From Streptomyces aquilus (GTDB lineage Bacteria > Actinomycetota > Actinomycetes > Streptomycetales > Streptomycetaceae): DNA of 64,000 bases. The notes under the pieces were generated by a model. The model was given only the letters and a program-made list of their open reading frames with translations. It ran no database searches and was not told the DNA's origin. Every line of letters starts with the position of its first letter. Positions within the stretch are counted from its first letter, which is position 1. The DNA is taken from the NCBI RefSeq assembly GCF_003955715.1, contig NZ_CP034463.1:372001-436000 (forward strand), given 5' to 3'. Position numbers and translations under genes: made by a program. Positions 53,921 through 62,283 of the stretch are shown one piece after another.

Positions 53921-53961
53921 GTCTGGACGGGGAGGGGCGGGGAGGTGCCGATCGTTTTGCG

Positions 53962-54840
53962 TCAGGCCGCGTCGAGGAGGATCCGCGCCATTTCGTCGGG
54001 GCGCTCCAGCGCGGAGAAGTGGCCGGTGCGGGGCACGGTGATGCGGTGGACGTCCGTCAGCGCGTTGGCCACGCGGTCCCGCTCGGCGGGCTTGGACCAG
54101 TCGTTCTCGCTGTAGACGAGGGTGACGGGTGCCGACACGCGCGGATAACGCTCGCGGGCCCGGTCGAATCCCTTGAGGCTGCGGAAGATCCCTCGGGACA
54201 CCTTGTCGTAGCCCTTGCGGCGACCGCTCCTCAGCAGCTCGGTGATGAAGTCCTCGGGCAGCCGGGTCTTGTCGACGTAACCGCCCTGCAGGATGGCCCG
54301 AAAGACTGGCCGCGGCTCGAGGGGGGCGAACAGCGGGCCCAGCACGGGCATTCGCACGCTGGAGATGATTACGCGGGCGATCCAGTTCCCCCGTTCCCCG
54401 CCCTGGGGGTAGTCGTAGCTGTTGAACGCCACGACCCGGCTGACCCGGTCCTTCAGGTCGATCGATGCCGACAGGGACAGGGCGCCCCCGAGGGATTCGC
54501 CCGACAGGGTGGTGTCGTGAAGGTCCAGTCCGCGGACGAACTCGACGACCGCGGCCCGCAGCTGCGGCTCCTCGTACTGTGCGCCAGGGACGATGTCGGA
54601 CCATCCCATCCCGGGCAGATCCAGCGCGTAGACGGTGTAGTGGTCCCACAGCTGCGGGATCACCCGCTGGAAGTAGTCGAGCTGACCGCGCACGGTGTGC
54701 ATCAGAACGAGGGCGGGGCCGGTGCCCCCTGTGTAGTAGCGCAGCCGCGAGCCGTCGGCCCGGGTGAAGAACCGCACCTCGCCGCGGCCGTTGCTCCAGG
54801 TTCTCGCGTACGTCGCGTCGGGAGATTCGTTGCGTTCCAT
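53962..54840 (-). CDS. Alpha/beta hydrolase
   Basis: A 292-residue hydrolase. The nucleophile elbow TLSGESLGGALSL places the Ser at about residue 114. The oxyanion strand is LVLMHTVRGQLDYF, a His-Thr instead of the usual His-Gly. The acid is likely Asp in LVYSENDWSKP and the base His in VPRTGHFSALERP. LDLPGMGWSD is the typical turn before the nucleophile. AAAGGG lies before the ATG. A strong AT-rich hairpin lies 15 bases upstream, and the three-gene signalling module ends just before that. The substrate is unknown. Confidence 0.9.
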   Translation of the reverse strand: MERNESPDATYARTWSNGRGEVRFFTRADGSRLRYYTGGTGPALVLMHTVRGQLDYFQRVIPQLWDHYTVYALDLPGMGWSDIVPGAQYEEPQLRAAVVEFVRGLDLHDTTLSGESLGGALSLSASIDLKDRVSRVVAFNSYDYPQGGERGNWIARVIISSVRMPVLGPLFAPLEPRPVFRAILQGGYVDKTRLPEDFITELLRSGRRKGYDKVSRGIFRSLKGFDRARERYPRVSAPVTLVYSENDWSKPAERDRVANALTDVHRITVPRTGHFSALERPDEMARILLDAA

Positions 54841-54854
54841 GGTTCTGCCCTTTC

Positions 54855-54894
54855 AAATAAGGAGAATGCCGCAATGCGGGCATTCTCCTTATTT
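54855..54894. terminator. AT-rich perfect hairpin between the signalling module and the hydrolase
   Basis: AAATAAGGAGAATGCC at 54855-54870 pairs perfectly over 16 bases with 54879-54894 around an eight-base loop. It lies 47 bases after the zinc-finger stop (minus strand) and 15 bases before the hydrolase start. It is probably a terminator. Because the stem contains AAGGAG, it could also act in the hydrolase leader. Its AT content is unusual for this region. Confidence 0.65.
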
Positions 54895-54941
54895 CGCTGG
54901 TCTGGGAAGTTGATCAGGGTCTGGTCCGTGGTCGGCGAGGC

Positions 54942-55291
54942 TCAGCGCAGCGTGTCCGCCCAGTTCGCCGGCACGCGCCCCGCCGGTCCCGGCGCGGGCT
55001 GGTCGGCAGGGTGGGCGTCCGGAGGAGCCAGGGCCGGACCGGAGTCGTACAGCTCGGACGTCTCGAAGTCCCAGAACCAGGTCTCACCCGGCTCGTAACT
55101 GCGCATCACCGGATGGCCGGTGTCCCGGAAGTGGCCGGTGGCGTGCTTGCCGGGTGAGTCGTCGCAGCAGCCGATGTGGCCGCATTGGGCGCAGCGCCGC
55201 AGATGGAACCACCAGCCGCCGTCGGCGTCACACTCGACGCATCCGGCACCGCTGGCGGGACACCGGGATCGATTCCCCTGTCCTTCGTCAT
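54942..55291 (-). pseudogene. UBP-type zinc-finger protein, apparent single-base frameshift
   Basis: The main frame reads CPASGAGCVECDADGGWWFHLRRCAQCGHIGCCDDSPGKHATGHFRDTGHPVMRSYEPGETWFWDFE to a stop at 54942. That is a complete UBP-type zinc finger with its Cys and His ligands, plus a proline-rich tail. It has no start codon in frame. The ATG at 55291, which overlaps the kinase stop (ATGA), opens MTKDRGIDPGVPP in a different frame. Adding one base near 55253-55257 would join the two as the usual family start. It is either a real frameshift, a programmed one, or a sequencing error. Confidence 0.7.
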
Positions 55292-56766
55292 GACGGCTCC
55301 CGGGCCGGGTCGGGGACGGCGTCGGGGTCGGGGTCGGTGGCGGTGAGGGGGAGCAGCACCTGGAAGCGGGTGTCGCCGGGTACCGACTCGACTTTCAGGT
55401 CTCCGTGGTGCTTGTTGACGACGATCCGCCAGGAGATGTCGAGTCCCAGCCCGGTGCCCTCGCCCACCGGTTTGGTGGTGAAGAACGGGTCGAAGATCCG
55501 GCCGCGGATCTCGGCCGGCACTCCCGGGCCTGTGTCGCGGAACTCCACCAGCAGCCGGTCATGCACCCGAGCGGTGCGTACGGTCAACGTCCCTTCGCCG
55601 CCCGCGCTCTTGATGGCGAAGACGGCGTTGTCGATCAGGTTGGTCCACACCTGGTTCAGTTCGGCCGGGTAGGCCGGAATCCTCGGCACCGAACGGTCGT
55701 ACTCCTTCACGACCTTGACCTGGGGACCGATCTTGCCCGACAGCATGAGCAGCGTGCTGTCGAGGAGTTCGTGGACATCGGCGACCTGGTAGGGGGCGCG
55801 GTCCAGCTGCGAGTACTGCTTGGCGGCGTCGACGAGGTGCGAGATACGGGTGGTGGAGTCCTCGATCTCGGACATCAACAGCTCGGTCTCGACGGTGTAG
55901 TTGAGGCACTCGATGGCGCCCTGCAGGATTTCCTGCTCGTCGACGGCTGTCGCGATCTGCTCCAGCCAGTCGACGTCGAGACCGCCTTGCACGAAGGTCG
56001 GCGCGATTTGCCAGCCGTTCTGGACGCCGTGGTCGTCGAGCCAGTCGGCGAGTTCGTCCTCCCGGTCGGAGGCTTCGAGCGGGCTCAGTGGCGGCGCCTT
56101 GGAGACCCGCTCGGCCGTGCGCTCCTGGAGGTCCAGCAGGGCCTTCAGGGCGTCGCCGTGGTAGGGGCCCGAGGCGATGGCGCTGAGTTTGTTGCGCATG
56201 TGCGCTGCCCGGTCCCTGAGCGACGAGGTGGCCCGTACGGCGGCCGCGGCCGGGTTGTTGAGCTCATGGGTGAGACCCGCGGACAACGAGCCCAGCGCCA
56301 GCAGCCGTTCGCGCTGCCCGACGGCCCGCTGAAAGGTCTGCGAACCGAGGAAGAGTCCCTCCAGTAGATGGACCGCCATCGGAAACCACTCGTGCATGAC
56401 GTTCGCGAACGATTCGGCGGGCAGGACGAAGAACCGCGTCGGCTCCGACACCCGCAGCGAGTTCATGTACCGCTGCGGTTTCCCGTCCCCGACGTACGCC
56501 CGCACGGCCCCCGCGTACACCCCTGGCTGGGAGGTGCGGCTCACCTCGATGTCGTCGCTGCCCACGCGGCGCGACATGATGACCGTGCCCTCGATCATCA
56601 CGTAGAAGCAGTCCGCCGGGTCGCCTTCGGTGAACACCGGCCCGGGGTCGAACAGTTCGACCCGTCCCTCGCTGCACAGCCTGTCGATCTGCTCGGAGCT
56701 CAGCTTCTCGAACAGGAACAGCGAGCTGATCTCCGCCGCGCTGCACGGCATCAGCCGCCCGCTCAC
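55288..56766 (-). CDS. Histidine-kinase-type ATPase with N-terminal cyclic-nucleotide-binding domain
   Basis: A 492-residue signalling protein. Residues 10-130 form a cNMP-binding (CAP-effector) domain: ELFDPGPVFTEGDPADCFYVMIEGTVIM. SLSAGLTHELNNPAAAAVRAT is the phospho-acceptor helix, with His167. A long helical region follows, then the HATPase domain: ELNQVWTNLIDNAVFAI (N box), FRDTGPGVP (G1), FDPFFTTKPVGEGTGLGLDIS (F and G2). No membrane helix is seen, so it is cytoplasmic. The GTG at 56766 overlaps the stop of the gene before it, with GGAG five bases upstream. It is the natural partner of the response-regulator fusion. Confidence 0.88.
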   Translation of the reverse strand: MSGRLMPCSAAEISSLFLFEKLSSEQIDRLCSEGRVELFDPGPVFTEGDPADCFYVMIEGTVIMSRRVGSDDIEVSRTSQPGVYAGAVRAYVGDGKPQRYMNSLRVSEPTRFFVLPAESFANVMHEWFPMAVHLLEGLFLGSQTFQRAVGQRERLLALGSLSAGLTHELNNPAAAAVRATSSLRDRAAHMRNKLSAIASGPYHGDALKALLDLQERTAERVSKAPPLSPLEASDREDELADWLDDHGVQNGWQIAPTFVQGGLDVDWLEQIATAVDEQEILQGAIECLNYTVETELLMSEIEDSTTRISHLVDAAKQYSQLDRAPYQVADVHELLDSTLLMLSGKIGPQVKVVKEYDRSVPRIPAYPAELNQVWTNLIDNAVFAIKSAGGEGTLTVRTARVHDRLLVEFRDTGPGVPAEIRGRIFDPFFTTKPVGEGTGLGLDISWRIVVNKHHGDLKVESVPGDTRFQVLLPLTATDPDPDAVPDPAREPS

Positions 56767-58481
56767 GACTGCTCCAGATACCGGTGTACGAGCATCACGG
56801 CCATGGCTCCCTCTCCGACGGCGGACGCGACCCGCTTGGCGGACTCCGCGCGCGCGTCCCCGGCGACGAACACGCCGGGGATGTTGGTCTCCAGGTGGTA
56901 CGGCGGCCGGTCCAGCTCCCAGCCCGCCGGTGGCCGCCCGTCGGCGGTCAGGTCGGGCCCGGCGAGGATGAACCCGCGCTCGTCCCGCAACACCGTGCCC
57001 TCCAGCCAGTCGGTCAGCGGCGCCGCGCCGATGAACACGAACAGCCACTGCGCGTCGACGAGTTCGGTCTCCCCGGTGTCGACGTCGCGCAGGGTCAGCT
57101 GTTCCAGGTGGTTGTCGCCGTGCGCGGCCTCGACGACCGTGCGGGCCCGCACCGAGATGTTCGGCGACTCGGCGATCTGCTGGATCAGGTAGTGCGACAT
57201 CGACGCCGTGAGGTCCGCTCCGCGCACCAGCAGGGTGACCGACTTGGCGCCCCTGGACAGGTACATCGCCGCCTGCCCGGCCGAGTTGGCGCCGCCCACG
57301 ATGTACACGTCGTGGCCCTGGCAGGCGGCGGCCTCGGTGAGCGCGGACCCGTAGAACACCCCGCGGCCCGACAGTTCGTCGGCACCCGGCGCCTCCAGCT
57401 TCCGGTAGGACACGCCGGTCGCCAGGATCACGCTGTGCGCCGCGATCTGCGACCCGTCCGCGAACCGTACGAGCCGCGCCGCCCCGCTGCTCTCCAGACC
57501 GGTCACCTCACGGGCGGTGAGGATCTCGGCGCCGAACTTCGTGGCCTGGCGTCGCGCCCGGTCGGTGAGCTGGGCGCCGGACACGCCGTCCGGGAAGCCG
57601 AGATAGTTCTCGATCCGTGAACTCTGCCCGGCCTGCCCGCCGGTCGCCGACCGCTCCACGAGCACCGTCCGCAGCCCCTCCGAGGCCCCGTACACGGCCG
57701 CGCCCAGCCCGGCCGGCCCGCCGCCGATGACGACCAGGTCGTAGAACTCGGCCGTGGGCGTGGTCGCGAGGCCCACCTGGGCGGCCAGTTCGGGCACCTC
57801 CGGCTCGACGAGTGCCGTACCGTCCGCCGTGATCACCACCGGCAGCCGCTGCCCGTCCTCGCCCGCCGCGGCCAGCAACCGCTGCCCCTCGGGCTCGTCC
57901 GCCGAGTACCAGCGGTACGGCACCTGGTTGCGGGCCAGGAACTCCCGGACGTCCGACGAGCGGGCCGACCACCGGTGACCGACGACCTTGGTGCTCGGCA
58001 TCGGCCGGAAGTCACTGCACCGCCACGCCTCCAGCAGGTCGTCGAGCACCGGGTAGAGCTTCTCCTCCGGCGGGTCCCACGGCTTGAGCAGATAGTGGTC
58101 CAGATCGACCACGTTGATCGCGTCGATCGCCGCGTTCGAGTCCGCGTACGCCGTCAGCAGCACGCGCCGGGCGCCCGGATAGAGGTCCAGGGCCTGTTCG
58201 AGGAACTCGATGCCGTTCATCTGGGGCATCCGGTAGTCGGCCAGGATCACCGCCACCAGATCACCGCGCAGCTTCAGCTCCCGCAGCGCCTCCAGCGCGG
58301 ACTCCCCGGACTCCGCGCGCACGATCCGGTACGACGCGCCGTAGCGCCGCCGCAGGTCACGGGCGACGGCCCGGGACACCCCGGGATCGTCGTCCACAGT
58401 CATGATGACGGTCCGCGCAGCGTCCAAGGGCGGTCGGACGAGGGATGCTGATACTTGCTTCGGTGTCTCTGGTTCGGACAT
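56763..58481 (-). CDS. Response regulator fused to a thioredoxin-reductase-like flavoprotein
   Basis: A 572-residue fusion. Residues 24-150 are a receiver domain: MTVDDDPG, phospho-acceptor Asp82 in LADYRMPQMNG, LLTAYAD and LLKPWDPP. Residues 165-240 resemble a glutaredoxin fold, but the active-site place reads VGHRWSARSS without Cys. Residues 248-570 are the reductase: LVVIGGGPAGLGAAVYGASEG, NYLGFPDGVSG, VYIVGGANSAGQAAMYL, VFVAGDAR. The usual Cys-Ala-Thr-Cys is missing (GRGVFYGSALTEAAAC), so disulfide reduction is unlikely. GAGGAG precedes the ATG. It is the first gene of three coupled by 4-bp overlaps. Confidence 0.9.
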   Translation of the reverse strand: MSEPETPKQVSASLVRPPLDAARTVIMTVDDDPGVSRAVARDLRRRYGASYRIVRAESGESALEALRELKLRGDLVAVILADYRMPQMNGIEFLEQALDLYPGARRVLLTAYADSNAAIDAINVVDLDHYLLKPWDPPEEKLYPVLDDLLEAWRCSDFRPMPSTKVVGHRWSARSSDVREFLARNQVPYRWYSADEPEGQRLLAAAGEDGQRLPVVITADGTALVEPEVPELAAQVGLATTPTAEFYDLVVIGGGPAGLGAAVYGASEGLRTVLVERSATGGQAGQSSRIENYLGFPDGVSGAQLTDRARRQATKFGAEILTAREVTGLESSGAARLVRFADGSQIAAHSVILATGVSYRKLEAPGADELSGRGVFYGSALTEAAACQGHDVYIVGGANSAGQAAMYLSRGAKSVTLLVRGADLTASMSHYLIQQIAESPNISVRARTVVEAAHGDNHLEQLTLRDVDTGETELVDAQWLFVFIGAAPLTDWLEGTVLRDERGFILAGPDLTADGRPPAGWELDRPPYHLETNIPGVFVAGDARAESAKRVASAVGEGAMAVMLVHRYLEQS

Positions 58482-58516
58482 GTGCGTCTCCTCGGGCGCC
58501 GCCCCGTACTGCGGGG

Positions 58517-59332
58517 TCAGCCGGCCAGTCGGTTGAGCTTGCGGATCTGTCTGTCGAAGGCGCGCGAGGGCACGACCCGGCGCAGGACGCTGACGCGTCT
58601 GGCCATCGAGCCGGCGGGATACCGGAGCTTGGGCCTGGAATCGGTGGCGGCCGCGACGATCACCTTCGCGACAACGCCCGGGGCGTCGGCGTTGCGCACG
58701 GCCGTGGCCAGCACGTCTCGGGAGACCTCCCGCTGTGCGGCGTAGACCGGCAGGGGCGAGTCGGGTGCCATGCTGCTCGCCTCGAAACTCGTGCTCGTGT
58801 AGGCCGGCTCGGCCAGAAGCATCCGGACGCCGTGCTCGCGAAGCTCGTGGTCGACGGACTCGGAGTAGCCCTCGACCGCATGCTTGGTGGCCGCGTAGAC
58901 GGCCATGAAGGGAGCTGGGATCAGACCCAGTACCGAGGAGACGTTGACCACGCGGCCACTCCCCTGAGCGCGCATGAGGGGCAACACTGCGTTTGTCATC
59001 CGCATCAGGCCGAAGACGTTGATGTCGAAGACCTCGATGGCCTGGCTGATCGAACTCTCCTCGCCGGCGCCGACCGCGCCCAAGCCCGCGTTGTTGACCA
59101 GGACGTCGATCCGGCCGAACCGATCGATCACCTCTCCGACCAGGACGCGGACCGACTCGTCGCTTGCCACGTCGAGATCGAGGAACGTCACCCCGGCGAG
59201 CGGCTCGGCTTTCGCCGCGTTACGGCTCGTGCCGACCACTGCGAAGCCGGCACCCACGAGGGCGAGCGCCGCCGCCCGCCCGATCCCGGAGGAGGCGCCC
59301 GTCACGAGGGCCACTCGTGGAGTTGTCTGCAT
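58517..59332 (-). CDS. SDR family oxidoreductase
   Basis: A 271-residue classical SDR: TGASSGIGRAAALALVGAG at residues 10-28, NNAG, the catalytic Ser in NVSSVLGL, and MAVYAATKHAVEG with Tyr and Lys. The C-terminal third is extended, as in retinol-dehydrogenase-like enzymes. I start at the ATG at 59332 with GAAGGAA upstream. It is divergent from the TetR gene at 59536, with the duplicated TetR-type control region between them. Confidence 0.9.
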   Translation of the reverse strand: MQTTPRVALVTGASSGIGRAAALALVGAGFAVVGTSRNAAKAEPLAGVTFLDLDVASDESVRVLVGEVIDRFGRIDVLVNNAGLGAVGAGEESSISQAIEVFDINVFGLMRMTNAVLPLMRAQGSGRVVNVSSVLGLIPAPFMAVYAATKHAVEGYSESVDHELREHGVRMLLAEPAYTSTSFEASSMAPDSPLPVYAAQREVSRDVLATAVRNADAPGVVAKVIVAAATDSRPKLRYPAGSMARRVSVLRRVVPSRAFDRQIRKLNRLAG

Positions 59333-59435
59333 GGTCGTTCCTTCGGATGTGGGCATGACTCTGTCGTGCGCTGTGCAGGGTCGCCCGCGCTGAGCCGACA
59401 CCGTCCGCACCGGTCCTGCAAGCCCGAACCAAGCC

Positions 59436-59513
59436 TGTCCGGCGAGCTCAGGATGGTTGTTTACTGAATAGTCCGAAACCTAGGCAGTTCTGTACTGACT
59501 TGTCAAGAAGGCC
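59436..59513. promoter_or_regulatory. TetR-type control region between SDR and TetR genes
   Basis: The gap between the divergent starts holds TTTACTGAATAGTCCGAAAC and AGTTCTGTACTG, matching the region at 53438-53516. The near-symmetric ACTGAATAGT and the downstream TGTACTG are the best operator candidates for the TetR protein encoded at 59536. Confidence 0.6.
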
Positions 59514-59535
59514 GAGTCGGCTTTACGGTCTTTGG

Positions 59536-60159
59536 ATGGCCAGACCACGAAGCTTTGACCGCGACCACGTCCTGCACGCCGCCGAGCGGCAGTTCCGCAC
59601 CTCGGGCTACAACGGCACGAGCGTCGACGACATCAGCGCCGCCACCGGCCTGGGCCGCGGCAGCCTGTATGCCGCGTTCGACGGCAAGCACGGCGTGCTG
59701 CTGGAGGCCATGGCCGGCTACTTCGCCCGGCTGGCGCAGGGCCCGCGCAAGATGCTCGACGGACCGGACGAGGGCGCCCTGGAACGACTGCACCAGTACT
59801 TGCTCCGCGCCGTCCACGGCGTGCCACTCGCCGCCGACGTACCCCCTGCCTCTGACCGGGCGGGGACGGCCTGCTTCGCCGCCAAGATGGCCCTGGAGAT
59901 CGGCGCCTCCGACGCCGAGGTGAAACGCCTGGCCAACGAGTGCTTCTCCGTGGTCCGGGCGGCGGTGGCCGACTGCGTGCGAGCAGCGCAGCGCAACGGC
60001 GACATCGACCCCGACGCGGATCCCGACGACCTCGCGTACCTTCTGCTGACCGTCATCCGCGGGAGCGATGTCCTGGGCGCGTACGGCCACGGCCCCGACC
60101 GCCTGACGTCGATAGCGGAGAGCGCGTTCGCCTTGCTGCCTCGCCCGCGCCAGACCTGA
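59536..60159 (+). CDS. TetR-family transcriptional regulator
   Basis: A 207-residue regulator. The DNA-binding domain is in residues 8-55: DHVLHAAERQFRTSGYNGTSVDDISAATGLGRGSLYAAFDGKHGVL. The C-terminal domain resembles the group with TACFAAKMALEIGASD and VRAAQRNGDIDPDADPDDLAYLLLTVIRG, like the AcuR/TetR_C_16 style. I start at the ATG at 59536, since 12 earlier codons are unlikely. It should repress the divergent SDR and itself. Confidence 0.9.
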   Translation: MARPRSFDRDHVLHAAERQFRTSGYNGTSVDDISAATGLGRGSLYAAFDGKHGVLLEAMAGYFARLAQGPRKMLDGPDEGALERLHQYLLRAVHGVPLAADVPPASDRAGTACFAAKMALEIGASDAEVKRLANECFSVVRAAVADCVRAAQRNGDIDPDADPDDLAYLLLTVIRGSDVLGAYGHGPDRLTSIAESAFALLPRPRQT

Positions 60160-60390
60160 GAAGGGCGCGGCCGACGTCGTTGCACAGGCGTCTGATGCGG
60201 TCGGCCCACTTCGGCACCGCGGAGGCACGGCCCGCGGGTTTACGCGCTGCCGTGACCGCGTCTGCCGCCGCGTGCTGTGGTGTTCCGCGGACAGTGCGGG
60301 GTGGGCACTGCTCGATGCTTCGGACGTGAGGCGGCTCTATGGGTGCTGCTGCCCACCGAGGGCGGGGACCCGTTTGCCGACCGTCTGATC

Positions 60391-60590
60391 ATGACCGGTG
60401 CCGCGTTCGAGGGCAGCGCGGAGATCATCGAGGCCGGTGCCATGGCCCGCGACTTCTTCACCACCGTGCAGGCGGTGCACGGGCTGCCGGTGTCGAAGCG
60501 GGCGCTGGGCACAGTGCAGGTGGTCGTCAGCGAGCTGGTCACCAACGCACGGAGATACGCGCCCGGCCCGTGCCTGCGGGAGGGGAACGG
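60391..60590 (+). pseudogene. ATP-binding (anti-sigma-like) kinase, N-terminal remnant
   Basis: The plus frame from an ATG at 60391 reads MTGAAFEGSAEIIEAGAMARDFFTTVQAVHGLPVSKRALGTVQVVVSELVTNARRYAPGPCL. That is the first half of a HATPase_c_2 domain with its N box (ELVTNA), common in Streptomyces anti-sigma-type ATP-binding proteins. It breaks off where the opposing SDR gene ends at 60605. The G boxes are missing. The 230 bases before it show no gene. Confidence 0.65.
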
Positions 60591-60604
60591 GGCGGAGCGA
60601 GCGG

Positions 60605-61372
60605 CTAGCCGAGGCGGCTGCCGCCGGCAGCGTCGAGGGAGGCTCCGGTGATCCACCGCGCCCGGTCGGAGGCGAGGAAGACCACCACCTCGGCGACATC
60701 CTCCGGCTTGCCCAGGCGCTTGAAAGCTGACAGCTGCGACATCGGCCCGCGGACCTCGGGCACCTGGAAGGCCGCGCCGCCGTTGTCCGTGGCACCGGGG
60801 AGCACGCTGTTGACCGTGATCCACCGAGAGGCGAGGTGCCGCGCGAAGTGCAGCGTGAGCTGGTCGAGCGCGCCCTTGGACATCGCCTGGACGACCTGCG
60901 GCGGCATGGCCATGGGCGTGACCGCGGAGGAGATGTTGACGATGCGTCCGCCGTTCGGGATCAGCCCGAGGGCCCGCTGGACGAGGAGAAACGGGGCCTT
61001 GGCGTTGACCGCGAAGATCTTGTCGAATTGCTCGGCGGACACCTCTCCCGGTGCATCGCCGGGTGTCGTCGCGGCGGCGTTGTTCACCAGGATGTCCAGG
61101 GCGGTCTCACCGGTGCGCTCGCGTAGTTCGGCCTTGAGCTGGTCAAACAGCTGATCGACGGCGCCGGGCGTGCCCAGTTCCACGCCGACGGCAAAGGCCT
61201 GTCCGCCGTCCTTCTCGATGAGGCCGACGGTCTCCTGGGCGGCATGCCTGTCGCGGCCGTAGTGCAGGGCGACCAGGGCCCCCTCGCGGGCGAGGCCGAG
61301 GGCGGTGGCCCGGCCGATGCCGCGGCTGGATCCGGTGACGAGGGCGGTCTTGCCATTGAGCGTGCTGGGCAT
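60605..61372 (-). CDS. SDR family protein with Tyr-to-Gln change in the active site
   Basis: A 255-residue SDR: TGSSRGIGRATALGLAREG, NNAA, NISSAVTPM and a C-terminal GASLDAAGGSRLG. The active-site stretch reads PPQVVQAMSKGALDQL: Lys is present, but the position four before it is Gln instead of Tyr. Close relatives usually have YxMxKGAL here. The enzyme may be inactive or may use another proton donor. The ATG at 61372 is used. The gene for another SDR-like protein lies 209 bases upstream on the same strand. Confidence 0.86.
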   Translation of the reverse strand: MPSTLNGKTALVTGSSRGIGRATALGLAREGALVALHYGRDRHAAQETVGLIEKDGGQAFAVGVELGTPGAVDQLFDQLKAELRERTGETALDILVNNAAATTPGDAPGEVSAEQFDKIFAVNAKAPFLLVQRALGLIPNGGRIVNISSAVTPMAMPPQVVQAMSKGALDQLTLHFARHLASRWITVNSVLPGATDNGGAAFQVPEVRGPMSQLSAFKRLGKPEDVAEVVVFLASDRARWITGASLDAAGGSRLG

Positions 61373-61581
61373 GCTGGTGTCCTTGCTGTGTTCAAGGGAG
61401 ATTTGGTGCTGGGGGCAGCCGTGGAAGACGGCTTCGGCCTGGTCGCGCGGGTCGTACGTGCCCCCGTACAAGGGCGCGACCTGCTCGGGGGCGGCCGAGG
61501 GGATGCCTTCGGCCGCCCCTGCCGAACCAGCTGTTGAGGGTGATACGCGCGGCGTGGAGGCCAGGTAGCCGGGGGCGGGTG

Positions 61582-62256
61582 TCAGAGGCTGAAGACGAGT
61601 TCCGCCTGGTCGCGCTTGGTGGTGTGCAGGTCCCAGTAGACCGGGGAGATCTCCTCGGGCTGGGCGGTCGGGAATCCGGGGACCGCCGGCGTGCCGATGG
61701 ACACGTTGATGGCGACGTGCGCCGCCTGGACGCCAGTGCCGTCGAGTTCCTTGTGCAGGTTGATGACCCAGTTCCGCAGGGCCGCGGCGGCGGCGTTGAC
61801 GTTGGCGATCTGCGGTACGGGGTCGACGGAGCCGGCGCCGGTGGTGAACAGCAGGGTGCCCGCGCCGGCCTCGCGCATGGCGGGCAGCACCGCGCGGGTG
61901 GCGGCGATCGCTCCGTAGAGCTGGAACTCCATCTCGTGCTGCACGTCGGCCGGCTCGGTGGCGCCCGGGGTGGTCATGGCGGTCTGGAGGCCGCCGACCG
62001 GGGAGTACTCCAGGACGTCGATGCCACCGAAGTGCGCGGCCACGTCCTTGAGCGCCTGGGTGAGAGCGGGGCGGTCAAGGACGTCGGCGGGGAACGCGGC
62101 GGCGGTGATGCCCTCGCCGGCCAGCTCGCCGGCAAGGTCTTCGAGCTTGCTCCGGTCGCGGGCGATCAGTGCGACGTCGTAGCCGTGAGTGCCGTAGGTG
62201 CGGGCGATGGCGAGACCGAGCTGAGGGCCGGCACCGACGATGGCGATGGTGGGCAT
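61582..62256 (-). CDS. SDR-like NAD(P)-binding protein lacking the YxxxK motif
   Basis: A 224-residue Rossmann protein: IAIVGAGPQLGLAIARTYG, LIARDRSKLEDLAGEL, DVLEYSPVGGLQTAM and LLFTTGAGSVDPVPQIANVNAAAAALRNWV. The last block aligns with the normal active site but has neither Tyr nor Lys. AAAGG lies before the ATG at 62256; a GTG five codons earlier is a weaker choice. It is divergent from the TetR gene at 62386 across repeated TATCC sites. Its closest layout relative in the window is 29486-30151. Confidence 0.84.
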   Translation of the reverse strand: MPTIAIVGAGPQLGLAIARTYGTHGYDVALIARDRSKLEDLAGELAGEGITAAAFPADVLDRPALTQALKDVAAHFGGIDVLEYSPVGGLQTAMTTPGATEPADVQHEMEFQLYGAIAATRAVLPAMREAGAGTLLFTTGAGSVDPVPQIANVNAAAAALRNWVINLHKELDGTGVQAAHVAINVSIGTPAVPGFPTAQPEEISPVYWDLHTTKRDQAELVFSL

Positions 62257-62283
62257 GAGAGAGCCTTTCACTGAAGAGGAGAT

